This document shows positions 8,062 to 16,628 of a stretch of 36,329 nt of DNA, piece by piece. Below the pieces are notes generated by a model. The model worked only from the letters and a program-made list of their open reading frames with translations, searched no databases and was not told where the DNA came from. The first letter of the stretch is position 1. Each line of letters starts with the position of its first letter. This stretch comes from Bryobacterales bacterium. Lineage in GTDB: Bacteria > Acidobacteriota > Terriglobia > Bryobacterales > Bryobacteraceae. The position numbers and the translations under genes were made by a program. Location: the NCBI GenBank assembly GCA_947467185.1, contig CANIHR010000015.1:1-36329 (forward strand), read 5' to 3'.

Positions 8062-9144
8062 ATGTTGAGACTCGCCTGCACACTCGCCCTGTTCTGCTCG
8101 TTCGCCGCTTCGGCCGCTGAACAACATCTCTTGTACGTCGCCAACCCCGGCACCCGCAACTATGTGGAATACGGTGGGGTCGGCATTTCCGTCTTCGACA
8201 TCGATAACGGCTACAAATTTGTGAAGCGCATCCCCACGTGGGAGGTTCCGGCGGGTAAAGAGCCCGAGAACGTCAAAGGCGTCGCCGCCAGCGCGAAGAC
8301 CGGCATCATTTACGTGTCGTCGCTCAACCGCATCATCGCGATTAACATGATCAGCGGCAAGCGCCTGTGGGATAAGGCTTACGAAGGCGGCGTGGACCGC
8401 ATCGCGCTCTCTCCCGATGGCAAAATCATCTACGCCCCGCAGCTGGAAGGCCCGAAGTGGCACGTAGTGAACGCCACGAATGGCAACGTCATCACGGAAA
8501 TCGAGACGAAATCCGGGTCCCACAACACGATCTTCGCGGCGGACGGCTCCCGCGTCTACCTGGCAGGCCTGAAATCGACCTCGCTCTCAATCGCCGACGC
8601 GAAGACCCACAAAGTAACTGCCACCGTTGGCCCCTTCGATAACGTCATCCGGCCCTTCACGGTGAACGGCAACAATTCGCTCGTCTTCGTGAACATCAAC
8701 GGCCTGCTCGGGTTCGAAGTGGGCGATGTGAAAACCGGCAAGAAGGTCGCGCACGTGGAAGTGGAAGGGTACAAGCAGGGGACAGTGAAGCGCCACGGCT
8801 GCCCCGCGCACGGCATCGCCCTGACGCCCGACGAAAAAGAACTCTGGCTGGCCGACTGCGCCAACGAAACCATCCACGTCTATGACGCCACCGTGATGCC
8901 CCCGAAGCTGACGAAGAGCCTGAAGGCCCGCGATTGTGTCGGCTGGGTCAGCTTCAGCATGGACGGCAAGACAGCCTACTCCTCCACCGGCGAGATTTTC
9001 GATTCCGCCAGCAAGAAAATCATCGCTACGCTGACCGACGAAGCTGGCCACGCCGTGCAGAGCGAAAAGATGCTCGATGTGACTGTCGTGAGCGGCAAGG
9101 TCACCAAAGCCGGGAATCAGTTCGGGGTCGGCGCGAAGAAGTGA
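8062..9144 (+). CDS. Secreted YncE-like beta-propeller protein
   Basis: This 360-residue protein begins with a signal peptide (MLRLACTLALFCSFAASA, cleavage near AEQ) and then has repeated blades with the DG-K-Y, TGK and IYV-type strands of YncE/cytochrome-cd1-like seven-bladed propellers, for example SPDGKIIYAPQ, AADGSRVYLAG and SMDGKTAYSST. A CPAHGIALTPDEKELWLADC stretch has paired cysteines that could form a disulfide. Ligand and role are unknown; such proteins often accompany periplasmic redox or binding proteins. The start at 8062 is preferred to an upstream in-frame start at 7981 because it yields the signal peptide and follows AGGCGA. Its stop overlaps the GTG start of the next gene (GTGA), so the two are translationally coupled. 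Confidence 0.83.
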   Translation: MLRLACTLALFCSFAASAAEQHLLYVANPGTRNYVEYGGVGISVFDIDNGYKFVKRIPTWEVPAGKEPENVKGVAASAKTGIIYVSSLNRIIAINMISGKRLWDKAYEGGVDRIALSPDGKIIYAPQLEGPKWHVVNATNGNVITEIETKSGSHNTIFAADGSRVYLAGLKSTSLSIADAKTHKVTATVGPFDNVIRPFTVNGNNSLVFVNINGLLGFEVGDVKTGKKVAHVEVEGYKQGTVKRHGCPAHGIALTPDEKELWLADCANETIHVYDATVMPPKLTKSLKARDCVGWVSFSMDGKTAYSSTGEIFDSASKKIIATLTDEAGHAVQSEKMLDVTVVSGKVTKAGNQFGVGAKK

Positions 9145-9464
9145 TCGCGGCAGTCGTCCTCACGCTGCTGGCAGCGCAGACACCACAGCAGTTCTTTGAT
9201 CGGAAGGTGGCGCCGATTCTAACCCGTCGGTGCCTGCCGTGTCACAACAATGAACTCGACAACGCCGGCCTGTCGTTTCAAAAGCCTGCGACCGTGCAGC
9301 GCGTCCTCGTCCCCGGCGAACCCGACCAGAGCCGCCTCATCGAAACCCTGAAACATGAAGGCCAGGTGCAAATGCCGCCCGGCATCCCACTGCCGAAGAA
9401 GGAAATCGAAGTCCTGCGCCAATGGGTGAAACAGGGCGCGGTCTTCGGCACCCCGCTCCGTTGA
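9141..9464 (+). CDS. Small secreted cytochrome-c-like (PSCyt1-type) protein
   Basis: The gene starts with GTG overlapping the stop of the beta-propeller gene. The 107-residue product has a short hydrophobic leader (about residues 1-13) and a domain of planctomycete-cytochrome-C type: FDRKVAPILTRRCLPCHNNE with the haem-binding CXXCH at Cys31-His35, a following Gly-Leu-Ser-Phe segment, EPDQSRLIETL, QMPPGIPLPKKEIEVLRQWV with Met as possible axial ligand. It probably carries one covalently bound haem in the periplasm. Such domains are usually fused to DUF1553/DUF1549 or DUF1592 proteins; here the domain is free-standing and paired with the propeller, so it may be the electron acceptor or partner of that protein. 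Confidence 0.85.
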   Translation: MIAAVVLTLLAAQTPQQFFDRKVAPILTRRCLPCHNNELDNAGLSFQKPATVQRVLVPGEPDQSRLIETLKHEGQVQMPPGIPLPKKEIEVLRQWVKQGAVFGTPLR

Positions 9465-9465
9465 C

Positions 9466-11403
9466 TCACCGGTAGAACGGCTTCCAGGTGATCCAGCGGG
9501 GGCCATAGTGTGGTTCCGGAACGTTCAGTTCGATGGCACCCAGGTCCGGCGCTTTCCCCGTAAAGCTGTCATTGATCGTCGGGAGTAGAACTCCAGCATC
9601 AATTGCCTTGCCGCCCGCCTTCAGTTTGAAGTTCAGGTCCATCGAGTGGTACACGCGGTAACGCTGTGCCGGATCGGGCGGCGCGAGGTTCTCAAAAACG
9701 TCGTAGTCCACCTCCACGCCGTGGGCTTCCTGGCCGGTGGCTTTTTGGAAATCCGCCAGGGTATTGAAGTTGCGCCAGTCCCCTTCCTTCGCCCCGTGCG
9801 TAGTCTTGCCAGGTTCCGGTGCCAGCCAGTTGTATTGGCTCTTGCCATTGTGATTCGGCCGGAAACCGTTGTAGTCGCTGCTGTAACTCGGTGTCGCGTT
9901 GGCCCAGTTCATCACCGCGCGATCCGGGCTGTCTTTGCCCAGAATCAGGTTGTTGCGGAAGTGAGTATTGGAGTAAGGCTCCCGCGCCGTCTGCTCCCCA
10001 ATCAACGTGTTCTGGTACACGAGGACGCCCGCGGGTGCAGCCCCGAATTTCAGAGGAGCACCGGCTGGGACCTGATAGGCGATATTGCGGTAGTAGTAGA
10101 CGGGTCCGCCAAACATCGGCTGGGCGCTGAAGCCGTTGTGCGCGGCATTCACTCCGCGATTCTGAAACAGCCGGATATTGTGGGTTCCACCATCGGACTC
10201 AATGAAATCGTCGTTCGAGAGGTGAATGTCGTTGTTGTAGATGTCGATAGCGGAGGCGCGCTTCTCGGGATCGTCGTCAGGCGGACCGTAGGTGGAAATG
10301 CAGATCGCATCGTGGAAATACGCGATGGCATTGTGCGCGATGATGTGCCCCGGGCCATATACCTTGACGGCGAAAAAGCTCTTCAGCAGGTGCGACGGGT
10401 AGATACCGGCAGTGCGCTGACCAGCCTGATTCCACCCGATCAGCCGCATCTGGTCTTCGCGGCCCAGAAAGAGATTGTCGGCGATGTAGAAGTCGTGCGA
10501 GTCCGCGCTTTCTGTCCAGATCGCGACACCGATATCTTCAAAACGGCAGTTCCGAACGGTGAGAGCAACAGCGCCCATGACCTCCTTTTCTCCGGCGAAG
10601 ATGGCAACTTCGGTATTGCGGAAAGTCAGGCCTTCAATGATGTGGTGGCTGGTGGCCATCATTTCGAACAGGCGGGCATTGCCGCCGCCATCGAAAATCG
10701 CTTCCCCGTCGCCCGCGCCCTTGATCGTGATCGGCTTCTCCGCAGTGCCCTTCAGCGAAAGCGACCACGAACCAGTAAACGGCGCGCTCAGCGGGTCCAC
10801 GTAGTTGTAGCGTTCCGGGCGATAGAGACCCGCGTGGACCAGAATCGTGTCGCCAGGCTGGGCCTTCTTCATGCGAACAGCGGTCCAGTCGCCACGGCCT
10901 TCGCCATAATAAGCAGCCTTCAGGCCAATGAAGCTGGGTTCAATCTTTTCCCCAACATGATCAGCGGGGTAGACATGGAGCACCCTCCCGCCGGTGGCAG
11001 ACTTCGGTTCGGTACGGGTGGCTACCGTGACTTTCTGCAGCGCCTGCCCCGTCACCCCATCGGGGTCTTTCATCGTGAATTCACACTCGTAGCTGGTACC
11101 CGGCTCCAGGTTCAGGATGCTGCCGGCAAACCCATGCGGCACCGTATAGGTCATGCTTTCACGGTCACGAAACACCCGTTCGCCCCCAATGCGGAGCAGC
11201 GGCAGAGCGGGACGCCAGGCCGCAGTCCCCGCCTTGCGGAACCGAACCTCGACAGTCGCGTTCCGGTTCGTATCGCCTTCAATATCCCATTCGAAACCGA
11301 GGTTCAGAAGAGTCGGGTGTTCCACCACGAACCGGCCGGGACGAGTGGAATTCTGAGCCTGGAGAGCACAGGAGGCAAGTAACAGCAGAGCAGCAAGACG
11401 CAT
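9466..11403 (-). CDS. Secreted right-handed parallel beta-helix protein
   Basis: The 645-residue product has a signal peptide (MRLAALLLLASCALQAQ) and an N-terminal beta-sandwich-like domain (about 25-130, resembling a fibronectin-type fold: FEWDIEGDTNRNATVEVRF, LEPGTSYECEF). The centre, from DTILVHAGLYRPERYNYVDP to about residue 480, has the asparagine-rich short-strand repeats of pectate-lyase-like beta-helices (ITIKGAGDGEAIFDGG, IIEGLTFRNTEVAIF, NNDIHLSNDDFIESDGGTHN). The family includes polysaccharide lyases and epimerases; a specific catalytic site is not identifiable by eye. It ends 1 bp from the convergent cytochrome gene and lies 34 bp downstream of hrpB on the same strand, so it could be transcribed with it. 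Confidence 0.83.
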   Translation of the reverse strand: MRLAALLLLASCALQAQNSTRPGRFVVEHPTLLNLGFEWDIEGDTNRNATVEVRFRKAGTAAWRPALPLLRIGGERVFRDRESMTYTVPHGFAGSILNLEPGTSYECEFTMKDPDGVTGQALQKVTVATRTEPKSATGGRVLHVYPADHVGEKIEPSFIGLKAAYYGEGRGDWTAVRMKKAQPGDTILVHAGLYRPERYNYVDPLSAPFTGSWSLSLKGTAEKPITIKGAGDGEAIFDGGGNARLFEMMATSHHIIEGLTFRNTEVAIFAGEKEVMGAVALTVRNCRFEDIGVAIWTESADSHDFYIADNLFLGREDQMRLIGWNQAGQRTAGIYPSHLLKSFFAVKVYGPGHIIAHNAIAYFHDAICISTYGPPDDDPEKRASAIDIYNNDIHLSNDDFIESDGGTHNIRLFQNRGVNAAHNGFSAQPMFGGPVYYYRNIAYQVPAGAPLKFGAAPAGVLVYQNTLIGEQTAREPYSNTHFRNNLILGKDSPDRAVMNWANATPSYSSDYNGFRPNHNGKSQYNWLAPEPGKTTHGAKEGDWRNFNTLADFQKATGQEAHGVEVDYDVFENLAPPDPAQRYRVYHSMDLNFKLKAGGKAIDAGVLLPTINDSFTGKAPDLGAIELNVPEPHYGPRWITWKPFYR

Positions 11404-11437
11404 CGTGAGGAACCCATGATATCGGATTCCCGCAAAA

Positions 11438-13756
11438 TCAGACGGTTTCCGGCTTCAGCGGATCTTCCGGCCATTTATGACGCGGATATCGCCGCCCCAA
11501 CTCCCGGCGCAACTGGGGATACAGCCGCTGCCAGAACCCCGCCAGATCGGTCGTCGTCTGCACCGGGCGCTGATTCGGTGCCAGCAGATGAATCACCAGC
11601 GGCACCTTGCCCCGCGCCACCTTCGGCGTCTCGGTGATGCCGAAAAAGTCCTGCAGACGTGAGGCGACCCAGGGGGCTTTGTCGGCTTCGTAGTTGACCT
11701 TCGTCATTCGCCCACTCGGGAGTCGCAACCGCGCCGGAGCTACCTGATCCAGCAAACCAGCTTCCAGCGACCGTTCCAGCGCCGGCAGCAGATTTTCGCT
11801 CACCTTTGCGAATTCCGAAAATGACCGAAGACCATAACAAAGCTCCGCCGCCACCTTGGTCATCGCCGCCGGATCCAGTTCCGCCATCGAACTGTGCTGC
11901 GCCGCGAAGTTCACCCGCGCCTGGAACGCTGCCAGCGCCGCCGGTTCCACAAACCGCTCCAGCCCGGCTTCCAGGACCTTCGCCGCCAGCAACGCCGCAG
12001 CGGCTTCGGGGTCAGGCATTGCGCCGCGCGTCTCGTCAATCACCAGCGAATCGTAGAGCATTGCGCTCACCGACTCCACCCGTTCCCCCTGCCGGTGCCA
12101 CTCCACCTGCGTCCGGTCCACCACCCGGTCCGGGAACAGATCCAGCAACCAGTCCGGCTGAATCGCGTGCGCAAGGCGAATCAACGGCCCGGGCTTATCA
12201 TTCCGCTCCTCCAGATCCACCGCCACCAGAAACTCACCCGGCGGCTTCAGCATCGTGGCCGAGGTCCCGTTCGATAGCAGCACCGTCCCGCCCGACTTCA
12301 CGCGCCCCACCCGATCCGGAAACGCCGCCAGCAGCGCCTTCCCGATCACCTCGTCATCAGACGCCCGCCCCGGCTTCACGTACCGCCGCAGCTGGCCCAT
12401 GATCGCCCGCGAACGGAAATCCGGCTCGTCGTCCAGCGACTGTAACCGCTGCCCGCTCGAAAGCAGCGCGGCCACACGTGCGCCATGCTGCCCCGCCCCG
12501 TAACTCTCGGCATCCAGCACCAGACGAGCGAGCCTGGGATGCAGTGGCAACCGGGCCACCCGTTCCGCTTCCCTGCCACGCGCCCGCAGCCGGTCCAGCA
12601 GCGTCTCCGCCGCCTCCACCGCGGCCGCAGTCGGCGCGTCCAGCCAGTTCACATCTCCCGCGTCATGGATCCCCGCCACTTCCAGTTGCAGGCACATCTG
12701 CGAAAGCTCCCGCCGTAGAATCTCCGGGATATCCCGCGACGGACGCCGGTGGAAGTCCTCCGCCGTAAACAACCGCACCACGGTCCCGGGACCCGTCCGA
12801 CCCGCGCGACCTGCCCGCTGATCCGCCGAAGCCTTTGAAATCCGCCGGACTTCCAGTGACGGCAGCCCGGTCCAGGGCGAATCCGAGGCCACACGCGCCA
12901 GTCCCGAATCCACCACTGCCCGCACACCCTCAATCGTGATCGAACTTTCGGCAATATTCGTCGAGAGAATCACTTTCCGCCGAGAGGCCGGTGCCACCGC
13001 CCGGTCCTGCTCTTCCGGGGTCAGATCCCCAAACAGCGGCGCAATCAGCAGATTCTTCCGCTGCGCCAGAGGCTCCAGCGCCCGCGCTGCCCGACGGATC
13101 TCGGCCGACCCCGGCAGAAACACCAGAACATCGCCCTCCGCCTCGGTCACCAGTCGGTCCAGCGCCCCCGCAACCTGTTCTTCCAGCGGCGCCGGCGAAT
13201 ACGGCGTGTACCCCACCGTCAGCGGAAACAGCCGACCCTCCGAACTGATACACGGGCAATCGCCCAGATACTTCGATACCGGCGCGGGGTCCAGCGTGGC
13301 CGACATCACCACAATCCGTAAATCGGGCCTCGTGCTCAGCTGCAGTCGGCGCAGCAGTGCCAGCGCCACATCGGTATCCAGGTGCCGCTCATGGAACTCA
13401 TCCAGCACCACGGTCGCCACGCCGCGCAAGTCGGGATCGGAAATCAGCCGCCGCGTCAGCACGCCTTCCGTCAGGAATCGCAGCCGCGTCTTCGGCCCGG
13501 AAACATCCTCAAACCGGACCTGATACCCAACCGTCCCCCCAATTTCCTCGCCCATCTCTTCCGCCACGCGCCGGGCCGCCATGCGGGCGGCAATCCGGCG
13601 CGGTTCCAGCACCAGGACATCGCCCGGCCCCAGTCCCAGCAGCGCCGGGGGCACACGCGTCGTCTTACCCGCGCCAGGCGCGGCCTCAATCACCAGCGAC
13701 GGCGAACGGCGCAGATGGGCCAGTATCCCAGGCAGAATTGCGTCAACAGGAAGCAC
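11438..13756 (-). CDS. hrpB: ATP-dependent RNA helicase HrpB (DEAH-box family)
   Basis: This 772-residue protein has the complete HrpB layout: GTG start with MLPVDAILPGILAHL, Walker A APGAGKTTRVP (26-35), motif Ia EPRRIAARMAARRVA, the DExH box as DEFH (119-122), SAT in VMSATLD, the second RecA-like domain with TNIAESSITIEGVRAVVDSG and DQRAGRAGRTGPG, an HA2-like region, and the HrpB C-terminal domain ending PRHKWPEDPL. Family length is about 800 residues. HrpB helicases are widespread in bacteria; their substrates in most species are uncertain. The gene is divergent from the sugar isomerase-like gene, with a 48-bp gap, and precedes the beta-helix gene. No frameshift or missing motif was seen. 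Confidence 0.94.
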   Translation of the reverse strand: MLPVDAILPGILAHLRRSPSLVIEAAPGAGKTTRVPPALLGLGPGDVLVLEPRRIAARMAARRVAEEMGEEIGGTVGYQVRFEDVSGPKTRLRFLTEGVLTRRLISDPDLRGVATVVLDEFHERHLDTDVALALLRRLQLSTRPDLRIVVMSATLDPAPVSKYLGDCPCISSEGRLFPLTVGYTPYSPAPLEEQVAGALDRLVTEAEGDVLVFLPGSAEIRRAARALEPLAQRKNLLIAPLFGDLTPEEQDRAVAPASRRKVILSTNIAESSITIEGVRAVVDSGLARVASDSPWTGLPSLEVRRISKASADQRAGRAGRTGPGTVVRLFTAEDFHRRPSRDIPEILRRELSQMCLQLEVAGIHDAGDVNWLDAPTAAAVEAAETLLDRLRARGREAERVARLPLHPRLARLVLDAESYGAGQHGARVAALLSSGQRLQSLDDEPDFRSRAIMGQLRRYVKPGRASDDEVIGKALLAAFPDRVGRVKSGGTVLLSNGTSATMLKPPGEFLVAVDLEERNDKPGPLIRLAHAIQPDWLLDLFPDRVVDRTQVEWHRQGERVESVSAMLYDSLVIDETRGAMPDPEAAAALLAAKVLEAGLERFVEPAALAAFQARVNFAAQHSSMAELDPAAMTKVAAELCYGLRSFSEFAKVSENLLPALERSLEAGLLDQVAPARLRLPSGRMTKVNYEADKAPWVASRLQDFFGITETPKVARGKVPLVIHLLAPNQRPVQTTTDLAGFWQRLYPQLRRELGRRYPRHKWPEDPLKPETV

Positions 13757-13804
13757 TCGCCACCAGAGTAGCGGGCGTGATACCGTTGGCCCTTAGAGGT
13801 CCTC

Positions 13805-14641
13805 ATGAATCGTCGTCACTTCCTCGAAAGCACGCTCAGCGCCGCCGCGCTCGGCTCCGTTCTCTCCCTCAATGCCCAGGGCAAGAAACTACCCGTCGGC
13901 CTCGAGATGTTCTCCGTCCGCCAGGCGCAGGCAAAGGACCTGATGGCGACCATCCGTGAAGTCGCCAAAATCGGCTACGAGGACGTGGAATTCTTCGCTC
14001 CCTACTACCAGTGGTCCATCGACCAGGCGAAGGACGTCCGCAAGCTGCTGGACGATGTCGGCATGAAGTGCCTCTCCACGCACAACTCGATCAGCAACTA
14101 CAAGCCCGAGAACGTGCAGAAGGCCATCGACCTCAACAACATCCTGGGTGCCCGCTACGTGGTCGTTTCCAGCGCCGGCACCCCCAAAACACTCGACGAC
14201 TGGAAGGCCGTTGCCGAACAGTTCACGAAGGGTCACGAACTGCTCGCCGCCGGGAAACTGCGTGGAGGCTACCACAACCACCAACTGGAATTCACCCCCC
14301 TGGAAGGCAAACGCCCCATTGAAGTGATCGCGGCCAACACGCCGAAAAGCTTCGTCCTGCAGCTTGACCTCGGCACCTGCGTGGAAATGGGTTCCGACCC
14401 CGTCGCGTGGATCAATGCAAACCCCGGCCGCATCCAGTGCATGCACCTGAAGGAGTGGAGCAAGGAAAAGGGCTATCACGCGCTCTATGCGGAAGGCGCA
14501 GTGCCGTGGAAGGAAGTCCTCGCGGCCGGAATTAAGACCGGTGGGCTGGAATATGTCCTGATTGAGCAGGAAGGCAGTGAATTTTCCGAGTTCGAGACCG
14601 CGAAAAAGTGCCTCGAAACCTACCGGAAGATGCACGGCTAA
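13805..14641 (+). CDS. Exported sugar phosphate isomerase/epimerase-like TIM-barrel protein
   Basis: The protein of 278 residues begins with a twin-arginine-like signal (MNRRHFLESTLSAAALGSVL) and continues as a xylose-isomerase-like TIM barrel. Recognisable family segments are VGLEMFSVRQ, IREVAKIGYEDVEFF, KCLSTHNSI, GGYHNHQLEF, LQLDLGTCVEMG, CMHLKEW and the final YVLIEQEGSE; the conserved His, Asp and Glu positions would bind a divalent metal. The substrate is unknown; relatives act on keto-sugars and inosose-type compounds. AGAGG lies just upstream of the ATG. It is followed 12 bp later by garD, which suggests cotranscription and a role in sugar or sugar-acid turnover, though its exported location differs from that of a cytoplasmic dehydratase. 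Confidence 0.87.
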   Translation: MNRRHFLESTLSAAALGSVLSLNAQGKKLPVGLEMFSVRQAQAKDLMATIREVAKIGYEDVEFFAPYYQWSIDQAKDVRKLLDDVGMKCLSTHNSISNYKPENVQKAIDLNNILGARYVVVSSAGTPKTLDDWKAVAEQFTKGHELLAAGKLRGGYHNHQLEFTPLEGKRPIEVIAANTPKSFVLQLDLGTCVEMGSDPVAWINANPGRIQCMHLKEWSKEKGYHALYAEGAVPWKEVLAAGIKTGGLEYVLIEQEGSEFSEFETAKKCLETYRKMHG

Positions 14642-14653
14642 CCCGCCGAGTCC

Positions 14654-16177
14654 ATGCAGCCACTTTACGTTCGAATTCATACGTCCGACAATGTCGGCGT
14701 AGTTGTTAATGCCGAAGGCGTTGCCGCAGGAGCAGAGTTTGCTTCCGGCCTGAAGGCTGCTGAGGCGATTCCGCAGTCTCACAAAATCGCGCTGGTGGAC
14801 CTGGAACCAGGCGAGGCGGTCCTCCGCTATGGCACGCCTATCGGTTACGCCAACCGCCGCATCGGTCAGGGCGAGTGGGTCCGCGAAGACGCTATGCGGA
14901 TGCCCGAAGCACCCGCGCTCGAAGACCTCCCGCTTTCCACCGCCGTCCCAGCCGACCTGCCGCCTCTGGAAGGCATTACCTTTGAGGGTTACCGCAATCC
15001 CGATGGCACCGTCGGTACCCGCAATATCCTGGGCATCACGACGACCGTACAGTGCGTTGCGCCCACCGTCGATTACGCCGTCGCCCGTATCCGTGCCGAA
15101 CTGCTCCCGAAATTCCCGAATGTGGATGATGTCGTCGCCGTTACCCACACGTACGGCTGCGGTGTCGCCATCGACGCGCCCGGTGCCGCCGTCCCCATCC
15201 GGACCATACGCAACATCAGCCGGAATCCAAACATTGGAGGCTCGCCCCTGGTGGTCAGCCTGGGCTGTGAAAAGCTCCAGCCAGCGCGCCTGTTCTCGAA
15301 CGACCTGCCTATTTTTGAGGACAACAGCGTGATCCGCCTCCAGGACGAACACGGCTTCGGAGAAACCGTCGCCGCCATCCTGAAAGCCGCCGAAAAGAAG
15401 TTGGCCGAACTCGACAAGCGCCGCCGCGTCACCTGCCCCGCTTCCGAACTCATGGTCGGCATGCAGTGCGGCGGCAGCGACGCATTCTCCGGCGTTACCT
15501 GCAACCCAGCCGTGGGTGAAGCAACCGACCTTCTCGTCCGCGCCGGGGCCACCGTCCTCTTCTCAGAAGTCACCGAAGTCCGCGACGCCGCGCACCTCAT
15601 CACGGCCCGCGCCGCCACCCCCGAAATCGCAAAAGACTTCATCCGCGAGATGCGCTGGTACGACGAATACCTCGCCCAGGGACGCGCCGACCGCAGCGCC
15701 AACACCACCCCCGGCAACAAGCGCGGCGGTCTCGCCAACATCGTCGAAAAGGCGATGGGGTCTGTGGCGAAATCCGGCACCACCGCCCTGCGCGCCGTCG
15801 CGTCCCACGGAGAGAGGGTCACAGCCAAAGGCCTCGTCTTCGCCGCGACGCCCGCCAGCGACTTCATCTGCGGCACCCTGCAACTTGCCGCCGCGATGAA
15901 CATGCACGTCTTCACCACCGGTGAAGGCAGCCCCTACGGCCTCGCGCTGGTTCCGGTCGTGAAAGTCAGTTCCCGCACCGCCCTTGCTGAAAAATGGCCT
16001 GATCTGATCGACCTGGACGCCGGACGTATCGCAACCGGAGAATCCACGATCCAACAGACCGGAGCCGAGCTCTTCCAGCTGATCCTTGACGTTGCCAGCG
16101 GACGCAAACAAACCTGGGCCGAAAAGTGGAAGCTCCACAACGCTCTCGCCATGTTCAACCCCGGCCCGGTGACTTAG
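14654..16177 (+). CDS. garD: Galactarate dehydratase (GarD/UxaA family)
   Basis: This 507-residue protein fits GarD length (about 510-520). It has an N-terminal SAF-like domain (residues 1-75, [20 protein letters not shown]), a linker, and the large dehydratase domain starting [13 protein letters not shown]. The segment [20 protein letters not shown] (Cys169), LGCEKLQP (Cys205) and [17 protein letters not shown] are typical of the metal-dependent GarD/altronate dehydratase family. GarD converts D-galactarate to 5-keto-4-deoxy-D-glucarate; altronate dehydratase (UxaA) is the nearest alternative and sequence reading alone does not exclude other C6 sugar-acid substrates. The next steps of the pathway (aldolase, reductase, kinase) are not in this window. 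Its stop overlaps the convergent small membrane-protein gene at 16174-16177. Confidence 0.88.
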   Translation: MQPLYVRIHTSDNVGVVVNAEGVAAGAEFASGLKAAEAIPQSHKIALVDLEPGEAVLRYGTPIGYANRRIGQGEWVREDAMRMPEAPALEDLPLSTAVPADLPPLEGITFEGYRNPDGTVGTRNILGITTTVQCVAPTVDYAVARIRAELLPKFPNVDDVVAVTHTYGCGVAIDAPGAAVPIRTIRNISRNPNIGGSPLVVSLGCEKLQPARLFSNDLPIFEDNSVIRLQDEHGFGETVAAILKAAEKKLAELDKRRRVTCPASELMVGMQCGGSDAFSGVTCNPAVGEATDLLVRAGATVLFSEVTEVRDAAHLITARAATPEIAKDFIREMRWYDEYLAQGRADRSANTTPGNKRGGLANIVEKAMGSVAKSGTTALRAVASHGERVTAKGLVFAATPASDFICGTLQLAAAMNMHVFTTGEGSPYGLALVPVVKVSSRTALAEKWPDLIDLDAGRIATGESTIQQTGAELFQLILDVASGRKQTWAEKWKLHNALAMFNPGPVT

Positions 16178-16395
16178 CGCCCGTCGCGATTGTTGTAGTG
16201 CAGGAATAACGCGACTGCGCCGCCACCCAGAGCCGCCGCGACGGCGTACCAGCCCAGCCAGTCAGTGGTGGCAATTCCGATTACCAGCAAGCCGACAACG
16301 CGCAACCCGGTCGTGGCAACGGAGCCAAACCGGTCCTCAATCCAGTCCATCCACCCCATTGGATCGAGGTAGCTCCACCAACTGCGGTCGCTCAC
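16174..16395 (-). CDS. Small hypothetical membrane protein (73 aa)
   Basis: It reads from GTG at 16395, whose GTGA overlaps the stop of the preceding 51-residue gene. The product has a Trp-rich start ([20 protein letters not shown]) and two hydrophobic stretches ([14 protein letters not shown] and [19 protein letters not shown]) that would span the membrane. No family was recognised. A longer frame to 16509 exists but would cover the upstream gene. The overlap with another tiny membrane-protein gene suggests coupled translation and a possible two-subunit membrane unit. No regulatory motif specific to it was seen. Confidence 0.5.
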   Translation of the reverse strand: MSDRSWWSYLDPMGWMDWIEDRFGSVATTGLRVVGLLVIGIATTDWLGWYAVAAALGGGAVALFLHYNNRDGR

Positions 16396-16547
16396 CTGGC
16401 ACGGCTCGCGCACACCAGACATCCAGCCGCGCCAATCGCCAGAACTCCCCACACATACCAGGGGAACCGGTGGAAAGGGATCGGAACAAGCAGCAGCGCC
16501 CACCACCACGGAGACATGGCTTTCGGTGATTCGGGTTCGCTCGGCAT
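16392..16547 (-). CDS. Small hypothetical membrane protein (51 aa)
   Basis: From the ATG at 16547 a 51-residue frame opens with MPSEPESPKAMSPWWWALLL and continues with one or two short membrane segments (WWALLLVPIPF; WGVLAIGAAGCLVCA), ending CASRAR. GAAGG lies about 5 nt before the ATG, an adequate ribosome binding site, which favours this start over the longer frame to 16625 that would run through the TonB-receptor terminator. The hydrophobic composition, the ribosome binding site and the overlapping GTGA junction with the next small gene are the support; there is no recognised family. Confidence 0.45.
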   Translation of the reverse strand: MPSEPESPKAMSPWWWALLLVPIPFHRFPWYVWGVLAIGAAGCLVCASRAR

Positions 16548-16580
16548 TACACCTTCATACCGCAACCGGCTCGGCAAAGA

Positions 16581-16608
16581 AAAGGCCCAACCTCTCGGTT
16601 GGGCCTTT
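16581..16608 (-). terminator. Rho-independent terminator of the TonB-receptor gene
   Basis: AAAGGCCCAACC (16581-16592) and GGTTGGGCCTTT (16597-16608) form a perfect 12-bp stem with a 4-base loop. Read on the minus strand the second arm runs into TTTTCTTT. It lies 20 bp past the stop of the TonB-receptor gene. Confidence 0.9.
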
Positions 16609-16628
16609 AGCTTCTGCTGAGTCACGCT

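Noticed and set aside
13889-15352. 487-codon minus-strand frame opposite the isomerase and garD.
   Set aside because: It crosses the intergenic gap of two recognisable genes and lacks any family feature.
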